NCBI GenBank assembly: GCA_046328035.1
Contig: JAXLXI010000003.1
Span: forward strand, 1 to 64,000
Direction: 5' to 3'
Source: JBGASG01 sp046328035
Lineage (GTDB): Bacteria; Cyanobacteriota; Vampirovibrionia; Obscuribacterales; Obscuribacteraceae
Length of the DNA stretch: 64,000 nucleotides
The notes under the pieces were generated by a model, which was not told the DNA's origin, did not search any database, and saw only the letters and a list, made by a program, of their open reading frames with translations. Within the stretch, counting starts at the first letter, position 1. The number at the start of each line of letters is the position of its first letter. Positions 1 through 9,105 of this stretch are shown here, piece after piece. The translations under genes and the position numbers were made by a program.

Positions 1-525
1 CCCGGCGGGGCGCTCATCTTGCGGAGAGATATCCACGACGACGCCCTGGGTGCGGTACTTGAAGCCTTCGAGCTCTACCTGATTGCCGACTTTCAGCTTG
101 TTGCCGCGCACTACATACCCGTCTTCGGTCACGTCCGCATCGTCAGCCACAGTCACGACAAAGTCGTGAGCCAGCGGGTTGGCTGGATCGTCCATGGAGA
201 CGGCATCTTTGCCGTTGGGCGCCAAAAACGCCACTTGTTTTTGCGTGTGGCGGACGGCGGTGATGTCCATGGGTGGCTTGACGGGTTGGTTTCTTATCGT
301 CAGAGAACTCTTCTCGCCGACCTTGAAAAGGCCGGTGTCCAGAGTTTTGAACCCCGAGAAATAGATGTCTATATTGATTCGCTTCGTGCCCTGAATGGCG
401 CTGTTGACGCCGGCGTGTCCGGCTTTCGCCAGCCCAAACCCGGCAAGCGCCACGGCTGCTGCCAGCACGATGGCAAAATCCAGTGCGTTAAAGCGCCCGA
501 ATACCTTTATATCGCCGTTGGTCAC
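1..525 (-). CDS. DUF4330 domain protein, 3' end beyond window
   Basis: Translates from GTG at 525 as a single open frame to the window edge, about 175 codons, so the C-terminus is missing. The start reads MTNGDIKVFGRFNALDFAIV, followed by one hydrophobic segment (about residues 14-32), giving an N-in single-pass membrane protein whose bulk lies outside the cytoplasm. The later part (KVGEKSSLTIRNQPVKPP, then VRGNKLKVGNQVELEGFKYR) is the beta-rich pattern of DUF4330 proteins, which I know mainly from cyanobacteria and relatives. Function is unknown; roles in export have been guessed from family context only. It is divergent from the small gene at 716. Confidence 0.72.
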   Translation of the reverse strand, partial: MTNGDIKVFGRFNALDFAIVLAAAVALAGFGLAKAGHAGVNSAIQGTKRINIDIYFSGFKTLDTGLFKVGEKSSLTIRNQPVKPPMDITAVRHTQKQVAFLAPNGKDAVSMDDPANPLAHDFVVTVADDADVTEDGYVVRGNKLKVGNQVELEGFKYRTQGVVVDISPQDERPAG

Positions 526-715
526 GTGTCTACCTCGCAAATCTTTTCGGGGCTCATTCTAGCAAGTTTTCGGAATGGGCGCGGGTTTCGGGCATCTGAC
601 GCATATCTGATCGCCATTTGGTTGGGGGGAAACTACGTAGTACCTCTGTCCAAATATTTCAGGGTTGCGGGTAGACATAACCACGACCACTGGTAGACCA
701 AGAGGACACTGAAAA

Positions 716-1045
716 ATGAGTAGTGACGGCCAAGTTATCGTTGAAGGCGCAAAGAGCGGCAAGAGTGCTCACCTCGAAGCGTTCCACGAAGAAGTTGGAA
801 AAGAAATGACCGGCGGAGCTGCTGCTGGTGCGAACTATGAGTTCAACTGGAAGACAGCCATGACCCCGGCTGACATCGACGAAAATTACTGGCGCGCTGC
901 TTATGCCAGCATGAGCACCGAAGATTTGCTCAAAGCCGCCGACGACATGGGTGGACATCTGTCAGGGATGGCCAACTGGAGCGGCAAAGCGACCACTGAA
1001 GCTGAAAAAATCCGCCAACTGGCACAGAAAGCGCTCACCGCGTAA
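716..1045 (+). CDS. hypothetical protein, 109 aa
   Basis: Not recognised. A soluble, acidic, alanine-rich protein without signal peptide or membrane segment. A likely ribosome site (AGAGGA) lies about 10 bases before the ATG. The middle (YWRAAYASMSTEDLLKAADD) and the C-terminus (TTEAEKIRQLAQKALTA) look helical. It stands alone, divergent from the DUF4330 gene across about 190 bases and convergent with the sugar kinase. Good codon use and a plausible ribosome site support a real gene; the function is open. Confidence 0.6.
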   Translation: MSSDGQVIVEGAKSGKSAHLEAFHEEVGKEMTGGAAAGANYEFNWKTAMTPADIDENYWRAAYASMSTEDLLKAADDMGGHLSGMANWSGKATTEAEKIRQLAQKALTA

Positions 1046-1167
1046 TCAAGCCAAAGTCCGGACCATGTCCATGTCCACCGCTCGGCTGAATGAGCGACCG
1101 AAAACGACCTTCCATCCATCCTACGCGCGAATTATATAGACCTTCTTGCGTGCTCGAAGATTCGAGT

Positions 1168-2799
1168 TCAGTCTTGAATTTTCAGCAAGTCGAGGATTTC
1201 CAGCATCTCTGCTTGTGATGTGACGGCAGTACCTGGTTTTTTCACGACAATTCCGGCGGCGAGATTCCCTAAAGCCATCGCTTCCACAAAGTTGGAGCCG
1301 GTTACGAGCGCCAGCGCCATGGTGGCAACCACCGTGTCTCCAGCACCAGTAACATCGAAGACTTCACTCTTGTTGAAAGCAGGCAACTCGACCATTGGTT
1401 GGCCTTGTTGGAACAGCACCATACCGGCACCGCCGCGTGTGATCAAAAGCGCTTGTGCGCCGGTCATCATGAGCAGTTGCTGCCCGGCGTTGGAGAGTGT
1501 TTCTTTAGAGTCGATGGCAAAACCGAGTGCGCCCTCGCAGTCAGGCTGGTTAGGCGTCAGAAGCGTCACGTCCTGAAAACGCGCGAAATCACCTTGTGCG
1601 TCGACAATCACTTTCAGGTTCGTCTCGGCAGCCACGCGGCGGCAGGCACGAATCAAGCCGTCGGTCATGACGCCGCCTTTGTAGTCGGAGAGGATGACCG
1701 CGGAATAATCGGCGGCGACCGCTCTCAATCTGTCGACCAACAAATCTTCGATGATCGCGGAAATTGGTTTGTGCGAGATGCGGTCGAGTCTGAGCAACTG
1801 CTGGCGGAACGAATGCGACTTAGACAGGATGCGCGTTTTCACGGTCGTCGGTCGGGTCGGATCTTCGACCAGCGAATGTTTGATGCGCTGCGCATCAAAT
1901 AGCTTCTGCATCTTGATTGCATATTCGTCTTTGCCGCAGACGCCGATGGCATGACATGTGCCACCGAGGGCGGCGACATTGTTGGCGGTATTGGCGGCGC
2001 CACCAGGTATGAGCTGCGTGTCGACGTGTTCGAGGATAAGCACCGGCGCTTCACGCGAGATGCGCTCCGGAGAGCCCTCCAACAACTCGTCGATCAGCAA
2101 GTCGCCGAGGACGATCACTCGCCCGCCGGACAAATTGGCAATGCGCTTGCGCAAATTTGCTTTGGTCAGGGTTTGTTCCGATATAGCAGCAGCTGCCGCT
2201 CCGATATCTGCTGGATGCATGCGCTCCAATTCCTTGAACAGTTGTTTCCCGTGCAGGTTATTGGGATCGAGTCCCAACGCCAGATTAATTGCCTGTTTGG
2301 CTTCTTCAATATAACGCAGGTGGCTATATAGACTTGCTAACTGCAGCACATTCGAGACCGCATCCTCGGTCGTCGTTGCGTTGGCCAGATTGTCGCGAGT
2401 CCGGTTCAGTTCAGTGTTTGCGGCGTTGGACCGTTTCTCGTCATCTGTTGTTTTTGTTACCTTTAAAAAATTGTCCACCTGCGATTTAAAGTCGCCGAGT
2501 GGCTTCTCATCGACTTTCGTGAACTCCGATTTGCGCATCTGCAATTGGAAGGGCCGGCTCTGCCCAAAGGGCAGCGTAAACTGCGTATTGGCGCGCGTAG
2601 AAAACTCCAGATCGAGCTTTCCTAGCGCCTTGTCGATGTTAGGGTCGACCTTGCCCAGTCCTTTTTCTTCTTTGAGTTTCTGATTGGCAAGTTGCCTGAG
2701 TTCAGCCGGTACGCCATCTTTAGCCGATTGCTCGGACTCCGCCTTCTTCTCGACGGGATCGCGTTTTTCAGGATTTGCGCCAAATGGTGGATCGCTCAT
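1168..2799 (-). CDS. PfkB-family sugar kinase (HldE/RfaE kinase-like) with N-terminal extension
   Basis: The C-terminal part (about residues 225-540) is a ribokinase/PfkB domain: GDLLIDELLEG near its start, the substrate glycine motif IPGGAANTANN (264-274) and the catalytic anion-hole motif DVTGAGDT with the base Asp near 488. It most resembles the kinase half of HldE, which phosphorylates D-glycero-D-manno-heptose 7-phosphate for ADP-heptose/LPS core synthesis; no nucleotidyltransferase half is present. The first 220 residues are charged and helical, with a TPR-like stretch (about 150-195: LASLYSHLRYIEEAKQAINL), and are not part of the usual enzyme. The heptose substrate is inferred; ribokinase-type specificity for another sugar is possible. 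It stands alone between convergent and divergent neighbours. Confidence 0.78.
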   Translation of the reverse strand: MSDPPFGANPEKRDPVEKKAESEQSAKDGVPAELRQLANQKLKEEKGLGKVDPNIDKALGKLDLEFSTRANTQFTLPFGQSRPFQLQMRKSEFTKVDEKPLGDFKSQVDNFLKVTKTTDDEKRSNAANTELNRTRDNLANATTTEDAVSNVLQLASLYSHLRYIEEAKQAINLALGLDPNNLHGKQLFKELERMHPADIGAAAAAISEQTLTKANLRKRIANLSGGRVIVLGDLLIDELLEGSPERISREAPVLILEHVDTQLIPGGAANTANNVAALGGTCHAIGVCGKDEYAIKMQKLFDAQRIKHSLVEDPTRPTTVKTRILSKSHSFRQQLLRLDRISHKPISAIIEDLLVDRLRAVAADYSAVILSDYKGGVMTDGLIRACRRVAAETNLKVIVDAQGDFARFQDVTLLTPNQPDCEGALGFAIDSKETLSNAGQQLLMMTGAQALLITRGGAGMVLFQQGQPMVELPAFNKSEVFDVTGAGDTVVATMALALVTGSNFVEAMALGNLAAGIVVKKPGTAVTSQAEMLEILDLLKIQD

Positions 2800-2903
2800 G
2801 GCGTAATTGTCGGTGGTAATGGAGCCTTTCCACAGCTATTGTAGCGTCCGGGAATTAACTATCAATCATGTTAAAATCCGCCGGCTGCGGCAGATTGCGT
2901 TTG

Positions 2904-3761
2904 ATGAACCCGGTGCCTGACTACATCACCCTCCTCAAGGCGTTGCCACTCGGACTGGCAGCAGGAGCTTTCTCCGGAGCCTTCGGCGTCGGAGGCGGAG
3001 TTCTGTCGACGCCACTTTTGATTATGGTGATCGGCGCCGAGCCGCACGTGGCGGTCGGAACAACCCTGAGCATGATCATACCGACGGCGGTGTCGGGCGC
3101 GATTACATACAGCAAGAAGAAACTTTTTTCGAAGAAACTTGCGATAGCCTCCGGCTTGCCCGCGGTTGTGTGCACAGTTCTCAGCTCTTATCTGGAACGT
3201 GACATCAGCGGCACCGTGGTGATTTTCTGCCTGGCGTTTTTGATGATCACCGTCGGCATCGACTTCGCCACCGGCATTGGCTTGCGTCTGCGTCGTGCCG
3301 CCGCTCCCGACCCAGATGAAGCGACTGCCGGGTCAGAACCCGACCCCGCCGAGTTCACGCGTTCGCACGTGGTGCACGCCACCATCATCGGTGGTATTGC
3401 AGGGTTTCTGTCCGGTTTCCTCGGCATCGGCGGTGGATTTATTTTGATACCACTCTATTGCTATCTGTTCCACACACCAATCAAGGTTGCCTTCGGCACA
3501 TCCTTGTTGGTGGTAGGAGCCGTCGCCCTGCCTGGCGCCATAATTCACGCCTGCTACGGTCACGTCGATTTGCCGCTGGCGCTGGCTCTCTTGGTGGGCT
3601 CCGTGCCGGGCGCCAAAATCGGCAGTCACTTCTCCACGAAGTCAAAAGACGACCACCTGCGCATTACATTCGGTGTCATACTGATTATTCTCGCTATCAC
3701 ATTCGCGGCTCCACACCTCCCAGAACTCATCCCCGGAAATGCTCCACAACAGACTCATTGA
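2904..3761 (+). CDS. TauE/SafE-family (sulfite exporter-like) membrane permease
   Basis: Eight or so hydrophobic segments in two related halves, each opening with the family's glycine-rich signature (SGAFGVGGGVLSTPLL near the N-terminus, SGFLGIGGGFILIPL in the second half). The family moves sulfite, sulfonates or other organic anions across the inner membrane; the substrate cannot be read from sequence. The chosen ATG gives MNPVPDYITLL, a short lead into helix 1; an in-frame ATG at 2868 would add 12 residues, and neither has a clear ribosome site. The 3' end overlaps the next gene by 23 bases, so the two are probably co-transcribed. Confidence 0.8.
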   Translation: MNPVPDYITLLKALPLGLAAGAFSGAFGVGGGVLSTPLLIMVIGAEPHVAVGTTLSMIIPTAVSGAITYSKKKLFSKKLAIASGLPAVVCTVLSSYLERDISGTVVIFCLAFLMITVGIDFATGIGLRLRRAAAPDPDEATAGSEPDPAEFTRSHVVHATIIGGIAGFLSGFLGIGGGFILIPLYCYLFHTPIKVAFGTSLLVVGAVALPGAIIHACYGHVDLPLALALLVGSVPGAKIGSHFSTKSKDDHLRITFGVILIILAITFAAPHLPELIPGNAPQQTH

Positions 3762-4305
3762 ATTGGAAGCCGAGCTGAAGGCAAAGGCAAACAGCGAACG
3801 CGGCATGGCAACGTTTCCCATCGAATGCCTGGCGCTACTGGAGTTTCTTGAACAGTCCTTCGAAGCTCGGCTTGGCGACCTGGTTCCCAAAGACTGGACC
3901 GGCTGGTTGGCATACAAGCGCACACCGCACTCTTTGCTGATCTGCCGCGGTCGCGCCTTCAAGCATGGTGGCGCATTCGGTGCCGGCGCCAAGTGGCGCG
4001 CCGGATTTGATGTGCCGCACGGAGCCGATTCCGTCGGCGAGGCGCTGCGCGGATTCGATGCGGTGCCGCCGCAAGACCTGGACCGCCTGCTGATCAACTT
4101 CGGCGACGACGACGAACCGAAGGTCTACCTGTGGTACGGGGAGAACATCGCGCCCTATCGGCTGATTTACGAAGCCCTGGTTGCGGATGAGCCGCATACC
4201 GAGTTGCACGAAGCCTGTGTGGAAGCCTGCGTCTGGATAGCCAACCGCCCGAAAGACACGCCCCTGCCCGATTACCTCAAAACACTGCCCCCTGCCCAGG
4301 GCTAG
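3739..4305 (+). CDS. hypothetical protein, 188 aa
   Basis: Not recognised. A soluble, acidic protein without signal peptide, starting inside the end of the TauE-like gene, which suggests translational coupling. Recognisable stretches are a helical start (ELEAELKAKANSERGM), a glycine-rich middle (GGAFGAGAKWRAGFDVPHGA), and an acidic FGDDDEPKVYLWYG segment. The two genes may form a small operon, but nothing links the protein to transport directly. Confidence 0.6.
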   Translation: MLHNRLIELEAELKAKANSERGMATFPIECLALLEFLEQSFEARLGDLVPKDWTGWLAYKRTPHSLLICRGRAFKHGGAFGAGAKWRAGFDVPHGADSVGEALRGFDAVPPQDLDRLLINFGDDDEPKVYLWYGENIAPYRLIYEALVADEPHTELHEACVEACVWIANRPKDTPLPDYLKTLPPAQG

Positions 4306-4450
4306 GGGTCTCGAGAAAACAAGTTGTCCAGAAATATGCGGCGGCGGATAGACACATGTATTCCCCGCATACCAATCCAACGGCAAGCCCCTGTCGGCGA
4401 AATTTGGCAGGCTTGTTGCGACCGCTACTGGCGTAGCAGGAGCGTTGAAT

Positions 4451-5386
4451 ATGGCATTGGATGCTTCATCTGCCCTGGTGAATGACCGCGTTTTCGCTGA
4501 TGGAAGTCCTCAAAACGGCGACGGAGATGGCGGCGACGGAGATGGCGGCGACGGAGATGGCGGCAACGGCAACGATAAGCCAACTAACACAAATCCAGGG
4601 TCTGTGACGTGGCTTGATCTCTTCAACGAGATGATGCAGCAAGGTGGCAGTGCCACATCAATTTTGAGTGGTGGCAAAAAAGGACTTGGTGAGATGCCCA
4701 CCACCAGCGGTTCTTCCCCCGCGATTGATTATCCCTATATCCCAGCGCCTCCCGTCGTTCGGGACGGCTCGGTCATAAAACAGCTGCCCACCATTGATCC
4801 GGAGACACCAGCGTTCGAGGGACCGGTGGTAATCAACGAGCGGGTTCCCATCCCGATGTCGGCTGCAGTGAGATTGGTAGAAAGCAGAAAAGGTGATGTC
4901 ACCCGCGACTCGCTGGAGCAAATGATCAGATATCCCAAATCGCTCGAACCCGGCGTGCTCGAAGCCGCGAAGTACATCTGGCAGAACTTCGACACCATCA
5001 GAGACATCTCCGCTGCCGGCTCAAAAACTGGTGACAAGCTCAGTAGCCATGACTTGAATCTCCTCGCCGATCTGATTGTGGCCAACCAAAAGGATCACAG
5101 TGCCAAAAAGTCCTCACTCAAAGACACTTACACGGATTATGAGTTGTCCCGCGAAGACGCGCCCTATGTGGCGGGCATCACGCTAACTGTCACGGGGATA
5201 GCGATGCTCGCCGCTCGCAAAAGCGGGTTGCGTGGCATAGTCGGCGCCGGCTCGGGTGGTCTCGCCCTGGGCAAAACGGTCTCCAAACCCATTGTCGACA
5301 AGCTAATCGAAGGTGGAGTGAAGGACTACTACAAAAACACAGCAGGACCAGCGATCGACAAACTATTCATCAACGGCGACAAATAA
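4451..5386 (+). CDS. hypothetical protein with GDGGD-repeat region and C-terminal hydrophobic helix
   Basis: Start chosen at ATG 4451 because AGGAG lies 8 bases upstream; an in-frame TTG at 4445 is less likely. After about 20 residues comes a low-complexity acidic Gly/Asp tract made of three copies of a 15-base unit, then a Pro-rich linker. A helical region (about 150-230) follows, then a hydrophobic segment (ITLTVTGIAMLAARKSG) with a small glycine-rich hydrophobic patch after it. There is no signal peptide. The Gly/Asp tract resembles calcium-binding repeats only superficially. No family recognised; probably lineage-specific. Confidence 0.55.
   Translation: MALDASSALVNDRVFADGSPQNGDGDGGDGDGGDGDGGNGNDKPTNTNPGSVTWLDLFNEMMQQGGSATSILSGGKKGLGEMPTTSGSSPAIDYPYIPAPPVVRDGSVIKQLPTIDPETPAFEGPVVINERVPIPMSAAVRLVESRKGDVTRDSLEQMIRYPKSLEPGVLEAAKYIWQNFDTIRDISAAGSKTGDKLSSHDLNLLADLIVANQKDHSAKKSSLKDTYTDYELSREDAPYVAGITLTVTGIAMLAARKSGLRGIVGAGSGGLALGKTVSKPIVDKLIEGGVKDYYKNTAGPAIDKLFINGDK
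4517..4561 (+). repeat. three tandem 15-bp units inside the 313-aa gene
   Basis: The unit ggcgacggagatggc occurs three times head to tail, followed by a diverged partial unit. It encodes GDGDG repeats in frame, so unit gain or loss would keep the reading frame. Confidence 0.85.
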
Positions 5387-5419
5387 TGCCTCACCGCTCG
5401 GTGGTCGCGCATCTCACTG

Positions 5420-6304
5420 GTGAAGGTGTTAGATTATAGTGAGACTGACTCGACTCGGTGTTTCGTGCTTCGCACACCTCAGCCATTTCTTGTGTTAGCT
5501 GTTCTCACCTGCTCATTCCTGGTGAGCGGGCATGAAACTGCGGTTGCCGAGAATTCCGAGCCGCAGATTTCCAAAGCCGACCTTAAATTTGGCGAGAAAC
5601 AGCTGAAGCGCATGCTTGCGGACCGCAAGGCGATGCGGGAACTGGTCGCGAAAGGTGACGATGTTTGGCTGTGGTCGGCTCAACAGTTTGCGGGCAACGG
5701 TGGAGCGCGGCGCTATAAGTGGAAGAACAAGACCTCCAAGAAAAGTGGGGTGCAGCAATTTGGCGCGTTCCACAATTACGACCTCAACAAAAACAGCGGT
5801 TGGATTTGCGTGCAGAAGACGCGCTCTGATGGCTTGGCGGCCGCGCCCGAGCAAATGTGGTCCGGCGTCATCTACGAATTTTTCAACAGCCGCAACGACA
5901 CAGACTTTGAAGAAACCTGGAAGTTGGCCGCGCAAGGCAAGTTGACCAAGGACGAATACTTGTCGCGTGCCACCAAATTGGAGTACAGCGCGCTCAAGGA
6001 AATGAATGCGTTTTACGAAACGAGGTGGAAACAGCACGCAGAGAAGATGGGCTATCCCTCGTGGAATGCGTACTGGTACAAGGAACTGCCCCCCACCTAC
6101 GAAGAGTGGATCGATCAGTATAAGAAGATCAATCCAGCTTACGTGAGTTATCACGAGAAGAGCTACGACATCGCCACGTCGAAGCTGAAGCCGTCGCCGA
6201 ATACTCCATCCGGGACATCGCTCAGTGGCGGTACACAAACTGCGTCCGACGAAGAACTCACCGCCATCACGCCAAAGGGTCTCACTCCCAAAACGGCGCC
6301 ATAA
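5420..6304 (+). CDS. exported protein of unknown function, 294 aa
   Basis: The N-terminus has a hydrophobic stretch (FLVLAVLTCSFLVSGHETAVA) typical of a signal peptide, though preceded by about 22 residues, so the true start may be later than the GTG used here. The mature part is rich in Trp, Tyr and Lys (DVWLWSAQQF, YPSWNAYWYKELPPTYEEWIDQY) and probably folds as helices; the tail is Ser/Thr/Pro-rich. No domain recognised. It follows the GDGGD-repeat gene on the same strand by about 30 bases and may be its operon partner. Confidence 0.55.
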   Translation: MKVLDYSETDSTRCFVLRTPQPFLVLAVLTCSFLVSGHETAVAENSEPQISKADLKFGEKQLKRMLADRKAMRELVAKGDDVWLWSAQQFAGNGGARRYKWKNKTSKKSGVQQFGAFHNYDLNKNSGWICVQKTRSDGLAAAPEQMWSGVIYEFFNSRNDTDFEETWKLAAQGKLTKDEYLSRATKLEYSALKEMNAFYETRWKQHAEKMGYPSWNAYWYKELPPTYEEWIDQYKKINPAYVSYHEKSYDIATSKLKPSPNTPSGTSLSGGTQTASDEELTAITPKGLTPKTAP

Positions 6305-6347
6305 TAACTAGGTCGAAACGCGAACCAAACCAGGCGCGCCCTATTTC

Positions 6348-6491
6348 GTGACCGCCATGGCGGCCACAGAATTGCAGAGATGACCGCCGCGGCGGCCAAT
6401 GCGCTTCAGTTTGACCGCCGTGGCGGCCGAATAATGACTTAGCCGGCCGCCGTGGCGGTCAGCTAACCATAAACTGTCCGCCACGGCGGAC
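6348..6491. repeat. phased array of five CCGCC-NN-GGCGG palindromes
   Basis: Five copies of a 12-base core, CCGCC-NN-GGCGG, begin at 6352, 6384, 6415, 6447 and 6478. The centre dinucleotides are AT, GC, GT, GT and AC, and the outer flanks also pair (for example GACCGCCATGGCGGCC). The spacing is 32, 31, 32 and 31 bases, close to three DNA turns, while the sequences between cores are unrelated. The array fills the gene-free stretch 6305-6689. The rest of that stretch, about 6500-6689, holds no convincing gene. Confidence 0.85.
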
Positions 6492-6689
6492 ACCTGTCTC
6501 AAATTTGGGCTGCGTGAGACAATGAGCAATAGGCTCATATGCGGCATAACAAACATAGCCGACCCGATGATGCCTAAAGAGTATGCGCGAAATTCGGCAG
6601 TCTGGACTTCGCGGAAACTCATGGCGTGTCGAAGGCTTTGAATCGAACCGCACACAAGCACAGACGTCGTCGCGCCAGAAGGTCCCTAG

Positions 6690-7562
6690 CTAGGCTTTCT
6701 CTTTTTTGGTCTCTTTAAGGTTAATGGTATCGCCGTCTGAGTTCGCATTCGACGATGGCTCGGTCACCAGCTTTGGTGTCAGCGCCGCACTGGCTCTGTT
6801 GCCTGTGAACTTATCTGCAAATGCGAGCAGTTCGATGGGCACCGGGAAGATAAGTGTGCTGTTCTTTTCGGCGGAGACTTCCACCATGGTTTGCAACTGC
6901 CGCAACTGCATCGCTCCCGGCTCGCTGCCAATCTTGGCGGCGGCTTGAGCGAGTTTCTCGGCGGCCTGCAATTCACCGTCGGCGGCAACAACTTTGGCGC
7001 GGCGTTCGCGTTCGGCTTCCGCCTGACGTGCCATGGCGCGCTGCATCATCTCGGGAATTTCCACGTCCTTCACTTCGACGGCGTTGACTTTGATGCCCCA
7101 GTCTTCAGTCTGCCGGTCGATCATGGCTTGCAACTTGGCGTTGATCAGATCGCGCTCGGAGAGCAACTCATCGAGTTCGTGTTGACCGATGACGCTGCGC
7201 AATGTGGTTTGCGCTATCTGGTTGGTGGCATTGTACGGGTCTTCGATTTTGGTGATCACTTTATATGGATCAACGACCTGGAAGAAACAGACAGCAGCCG
7301 TCTTCGCGGAAACGTTGTCCTTCGTGATCGTTTCTTGCATGGGAATCGACATTGTCACCATGCGCATGTCGACTTTCTTGTATCGCTCGATGAGCGGAAT
7401 GATGAATACTGGTCCAGGTCCCTTGACTCCGGTAACGCGACCGAATCGGAACACGACAAGCCGGTCGTATTCATTGACGAACTTCAGCGCCGACGCCATC
7501 AGCGCCAACATAATGAAGCCGAGCGCCCAAAAGAGGTGTACTAGTTCCAATCCGATTCCCAT
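6690..7562 (-). CDS. slipin/stomatin-like SPFH (band 7) protein
   Basis: One N-terminal membrane hairpin or helix (LFWALGFIMLALMAS) is followed by a full SPFH domain: NEYDRLVVFRFGRVTGVKGPGP, ITKDNVSAKTAAVCFFQV, and the helical AQTTLRSVIGQHELDELLSERD section. A charged coiled-coil stalk (AMARQAEAERERRAKVVAADGELQAAEKL, split here from a longer run) follows. Length is as usual for bacterial slipins (250-290 aa). Such proteins oligomerise on membranes and often partner a NfeD protein, which is not adjacent here. The final 40 residues are variable. It is a single gene between the palindrome array and rsmB. Confidence 0.88.
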   Translation of the reverse strand: MGIGLELVHLFWALGFIMLALMASALKFVNEYDRLVVFRFGRVTGVKGPGPVFIIPLIERYKKVDMRMVTMSIPMQETITKDNVSAKTAAVCFFQVVDPYKVITKIEDPYNATNQIAQTTLRSVIGQHELDELLSERDLINAKLQAMIDRQTEDWGIKVNAVEVKDVEIPEMMQRAMARQAEAERERRAKVVAADGELQAAEKLAQAAAKIGSEPGAMQLRQLQTMVEVSAEKNSTLIFPVPIELLAFADKFTGNRASAALTPKLVTEPSSNANSDGDTINLKETKKEKA

Positions 7563-7650
7563 AGTTTTTACTCCGCGAGGGAGCCTCCAAAAGAGTAGCC
7601 GATAAGGCCTACTACAGTCATACCCGATTTAGGAGGGTGGAGCGGTGGGC

Positions 7651-9105
7651 TCAATCTTCTGTTAATGCGGGAGCCTTTTTCAGTTTGGCGACGTAGAAGC
7701 CTGAAACGCCGTGGCGCGTAGGCATAAGCTGAATGGCACCGTGATTGGTGGTATCGGTGAACCATTCAGTCTGCAGGTCAGCGGGGACATAGCTGCGTAT
7801 GTCATCCAGTTGGAATTCGGGGTGCTGTTCAAGGAACCAGGCGATGTTCTGCTCGTTTTCCTCGGGTTCGATCGAACACGTCGAGTAGACAAGCTCGCCG
7901 CCCGGCGCAATCATCTTGGCGGACTGCGCAAGCAGCTTGCGCTGCAGTTCGACCAGATCGCTGAGATGGGGCGCCTCGCGCTTAAATCGCAAGTCGGTGC
8001 GACGGTTGATGACACCGGTGCCAGTGCACGGTGCATCGAGCAAAACTTTATTCGCCTCTCGGTCAGGCATAAATTCAACGCCGTCGGCGATCTTGATTTC
8101 GATGTTGGTGAGCCCCAGCCGGTTGCGCGTTTCCTTCAAAAGGTTGAGGCGGTTGGCGTGCACGTCGACCGCAATCACGCGCCCTTTGTTCTCCATTTTT
8201 TCGGCCAGGTGTACAGTTTTGCCGCCCGGAGCGGCGCACAGGTCGACGATGGTCTCGCCTGGTTTCGCATCCACTACTTCGGAAACGAATGCCGCCGCCT
8301 CATCCTGGACAACGAACAAGCCTTCGTTGAAACCTGGCAGTTTCTCAATTGGTCCGCGCACCGCCTTGCGATCCTCGACCACCAGACAATCGGGAACGAG
8401 ATGCCCGCGCCGCACCTTCACACCTTTGCGTTCCAGAATTTCGCTCAAGCCTTCGGCGGTGATGCTGCCCGTACAAACGCGCAGCGTCAGTGGTGGCACA
8501 CTCTGCGAATAAGCCAGAAGTTTCATGCACTCTTCAGCGCCGAACGTGGTCTTCCACTTGTCCACCAGCCAGTGGCTGACGCCGTAGCGCTCCGCCAGTT
8601 TCTCGCTGTCGAAAGCGGCGGCGTCGCCGGCGGGCAATGCATCGCTGCCCGACTGGTGCGCTCCCCGGCCGGATGCGTCCGCGTCGCCGGATACGGCCCG
8701 CTGCTCTTCCAGCTGGCGCAAGAAGTTTCGCAGGACGGCGGTGGTGACGCTGGCGTTTCCTGCATGACCCATTAACTTTGCCACCTCGGCGCTTGTGTTG
8801 AGCACCGCGGATGGTGGTATGTCGGTCGCGTGGACCAACTGGAAGACACCCAGTCGCAGCACGTTTCTCAAGGATGCTGCCAGTTTGTCCATCGGTCTTT
8901 TGAGAAACGGGCGGATCGCCTCATCGAGTTCGCCGCGATGGCGCAATACACCCTGCACAAGAAACGTCGCGAACGCCCGGTCGCGTTCCGACATTTGATG
9001 TTTCCTCTCGAAAGCAGCATTCAGAGCCAGATTGGCGTAGGCATTCTCCTGCTCGACTTTGAGCAGAACCTCTACCGCCACTCGTCGTGCCGCTACACCT
9101 TTCAT
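7651..9105 (-). CDS. rsmB: 16S rRNA m5C967 methyltransferase RsmB
   Basis: N-terminal NusB-like RNA-binding domain (about 1-140: ARRVAVEVLLKVEQENAYAN, FATFLVQGVLRHRGELDE), then a SAM methyltransferase domain with the SAM loop VDLCAAPGGKTVHLAEKM. The two catalytic-type cysteines are in DAPCTGTGVINRRTDLR and YSTCSIEPEENEQN. The enzyme methylates C967 of 16S rRNA. Length (484 aa) is slightly above normal because an Ala/Gly/Asp-rich insert of about 30 residues sits between the two domains. The start directly abuts the fmt stop (TAGATG), so the genes are translationally coupled, as in the common fmt-rsmB pair. Confidence 0.93.
   Translation of the reverse strand: MKGVAARRVAVEVLLKVEQENAYANLALNAAFERKHQMSERDRAFATFLVQGVLRHRGELDEAIRPFLKRPMDKLAASLRNVLRLGVFQLVHATDIPPSAVLNTSAEVAKLMGHAGNASVTTAVLRNFLRQLEEQRAVSGDADASGRGAHQSGSDALPAGDAAAFDSEKLAERYGVSHWLVDKWKTTFGAEECMKLLAYSQSVPPLTLRVCTGSITAEGLSEILERKGVKVRRGHLVPDCLVVEDRKAVRGPIEKLPGFNEGLFVVQDEAAAFVSEVVDAKPGETIVDLCAAPGGKTVHLAEKMENKGRVIAVDVHANRLNLLKETRNRLGLTNIEIKIADGVEFMPDREANKVLLDAPCTGTGVINRRTDLRFKREAPHLSDLVELQRKLLAQSAKMIAPGGELVYSTCSIEPEENEQNIAWFLEQHPEFQLDDIRSYVPADLQTEWFTDTTNHGAIQLMPTRHGVSGFYVAKLKKAPALTED

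Noticed and set aside
6348..6491. CRISPR array
   Set aside because: The repeat core is only 12 bases, spacers about 20 bases, repeats vary in the centre, and no cas gene is present.
6341..6661. 106-codon minus-strand open frame over the first palindrome array
   Set aside because: Its C-terminal half is only the translation of the GC-rich palindromes, and there is no ribosome site or domain.
6620..6665. GGTTCGATTC on the minus strand, like a tRNA T arm
   Set aside because: No acceptor, anticodon or D stem could be drawn around it.
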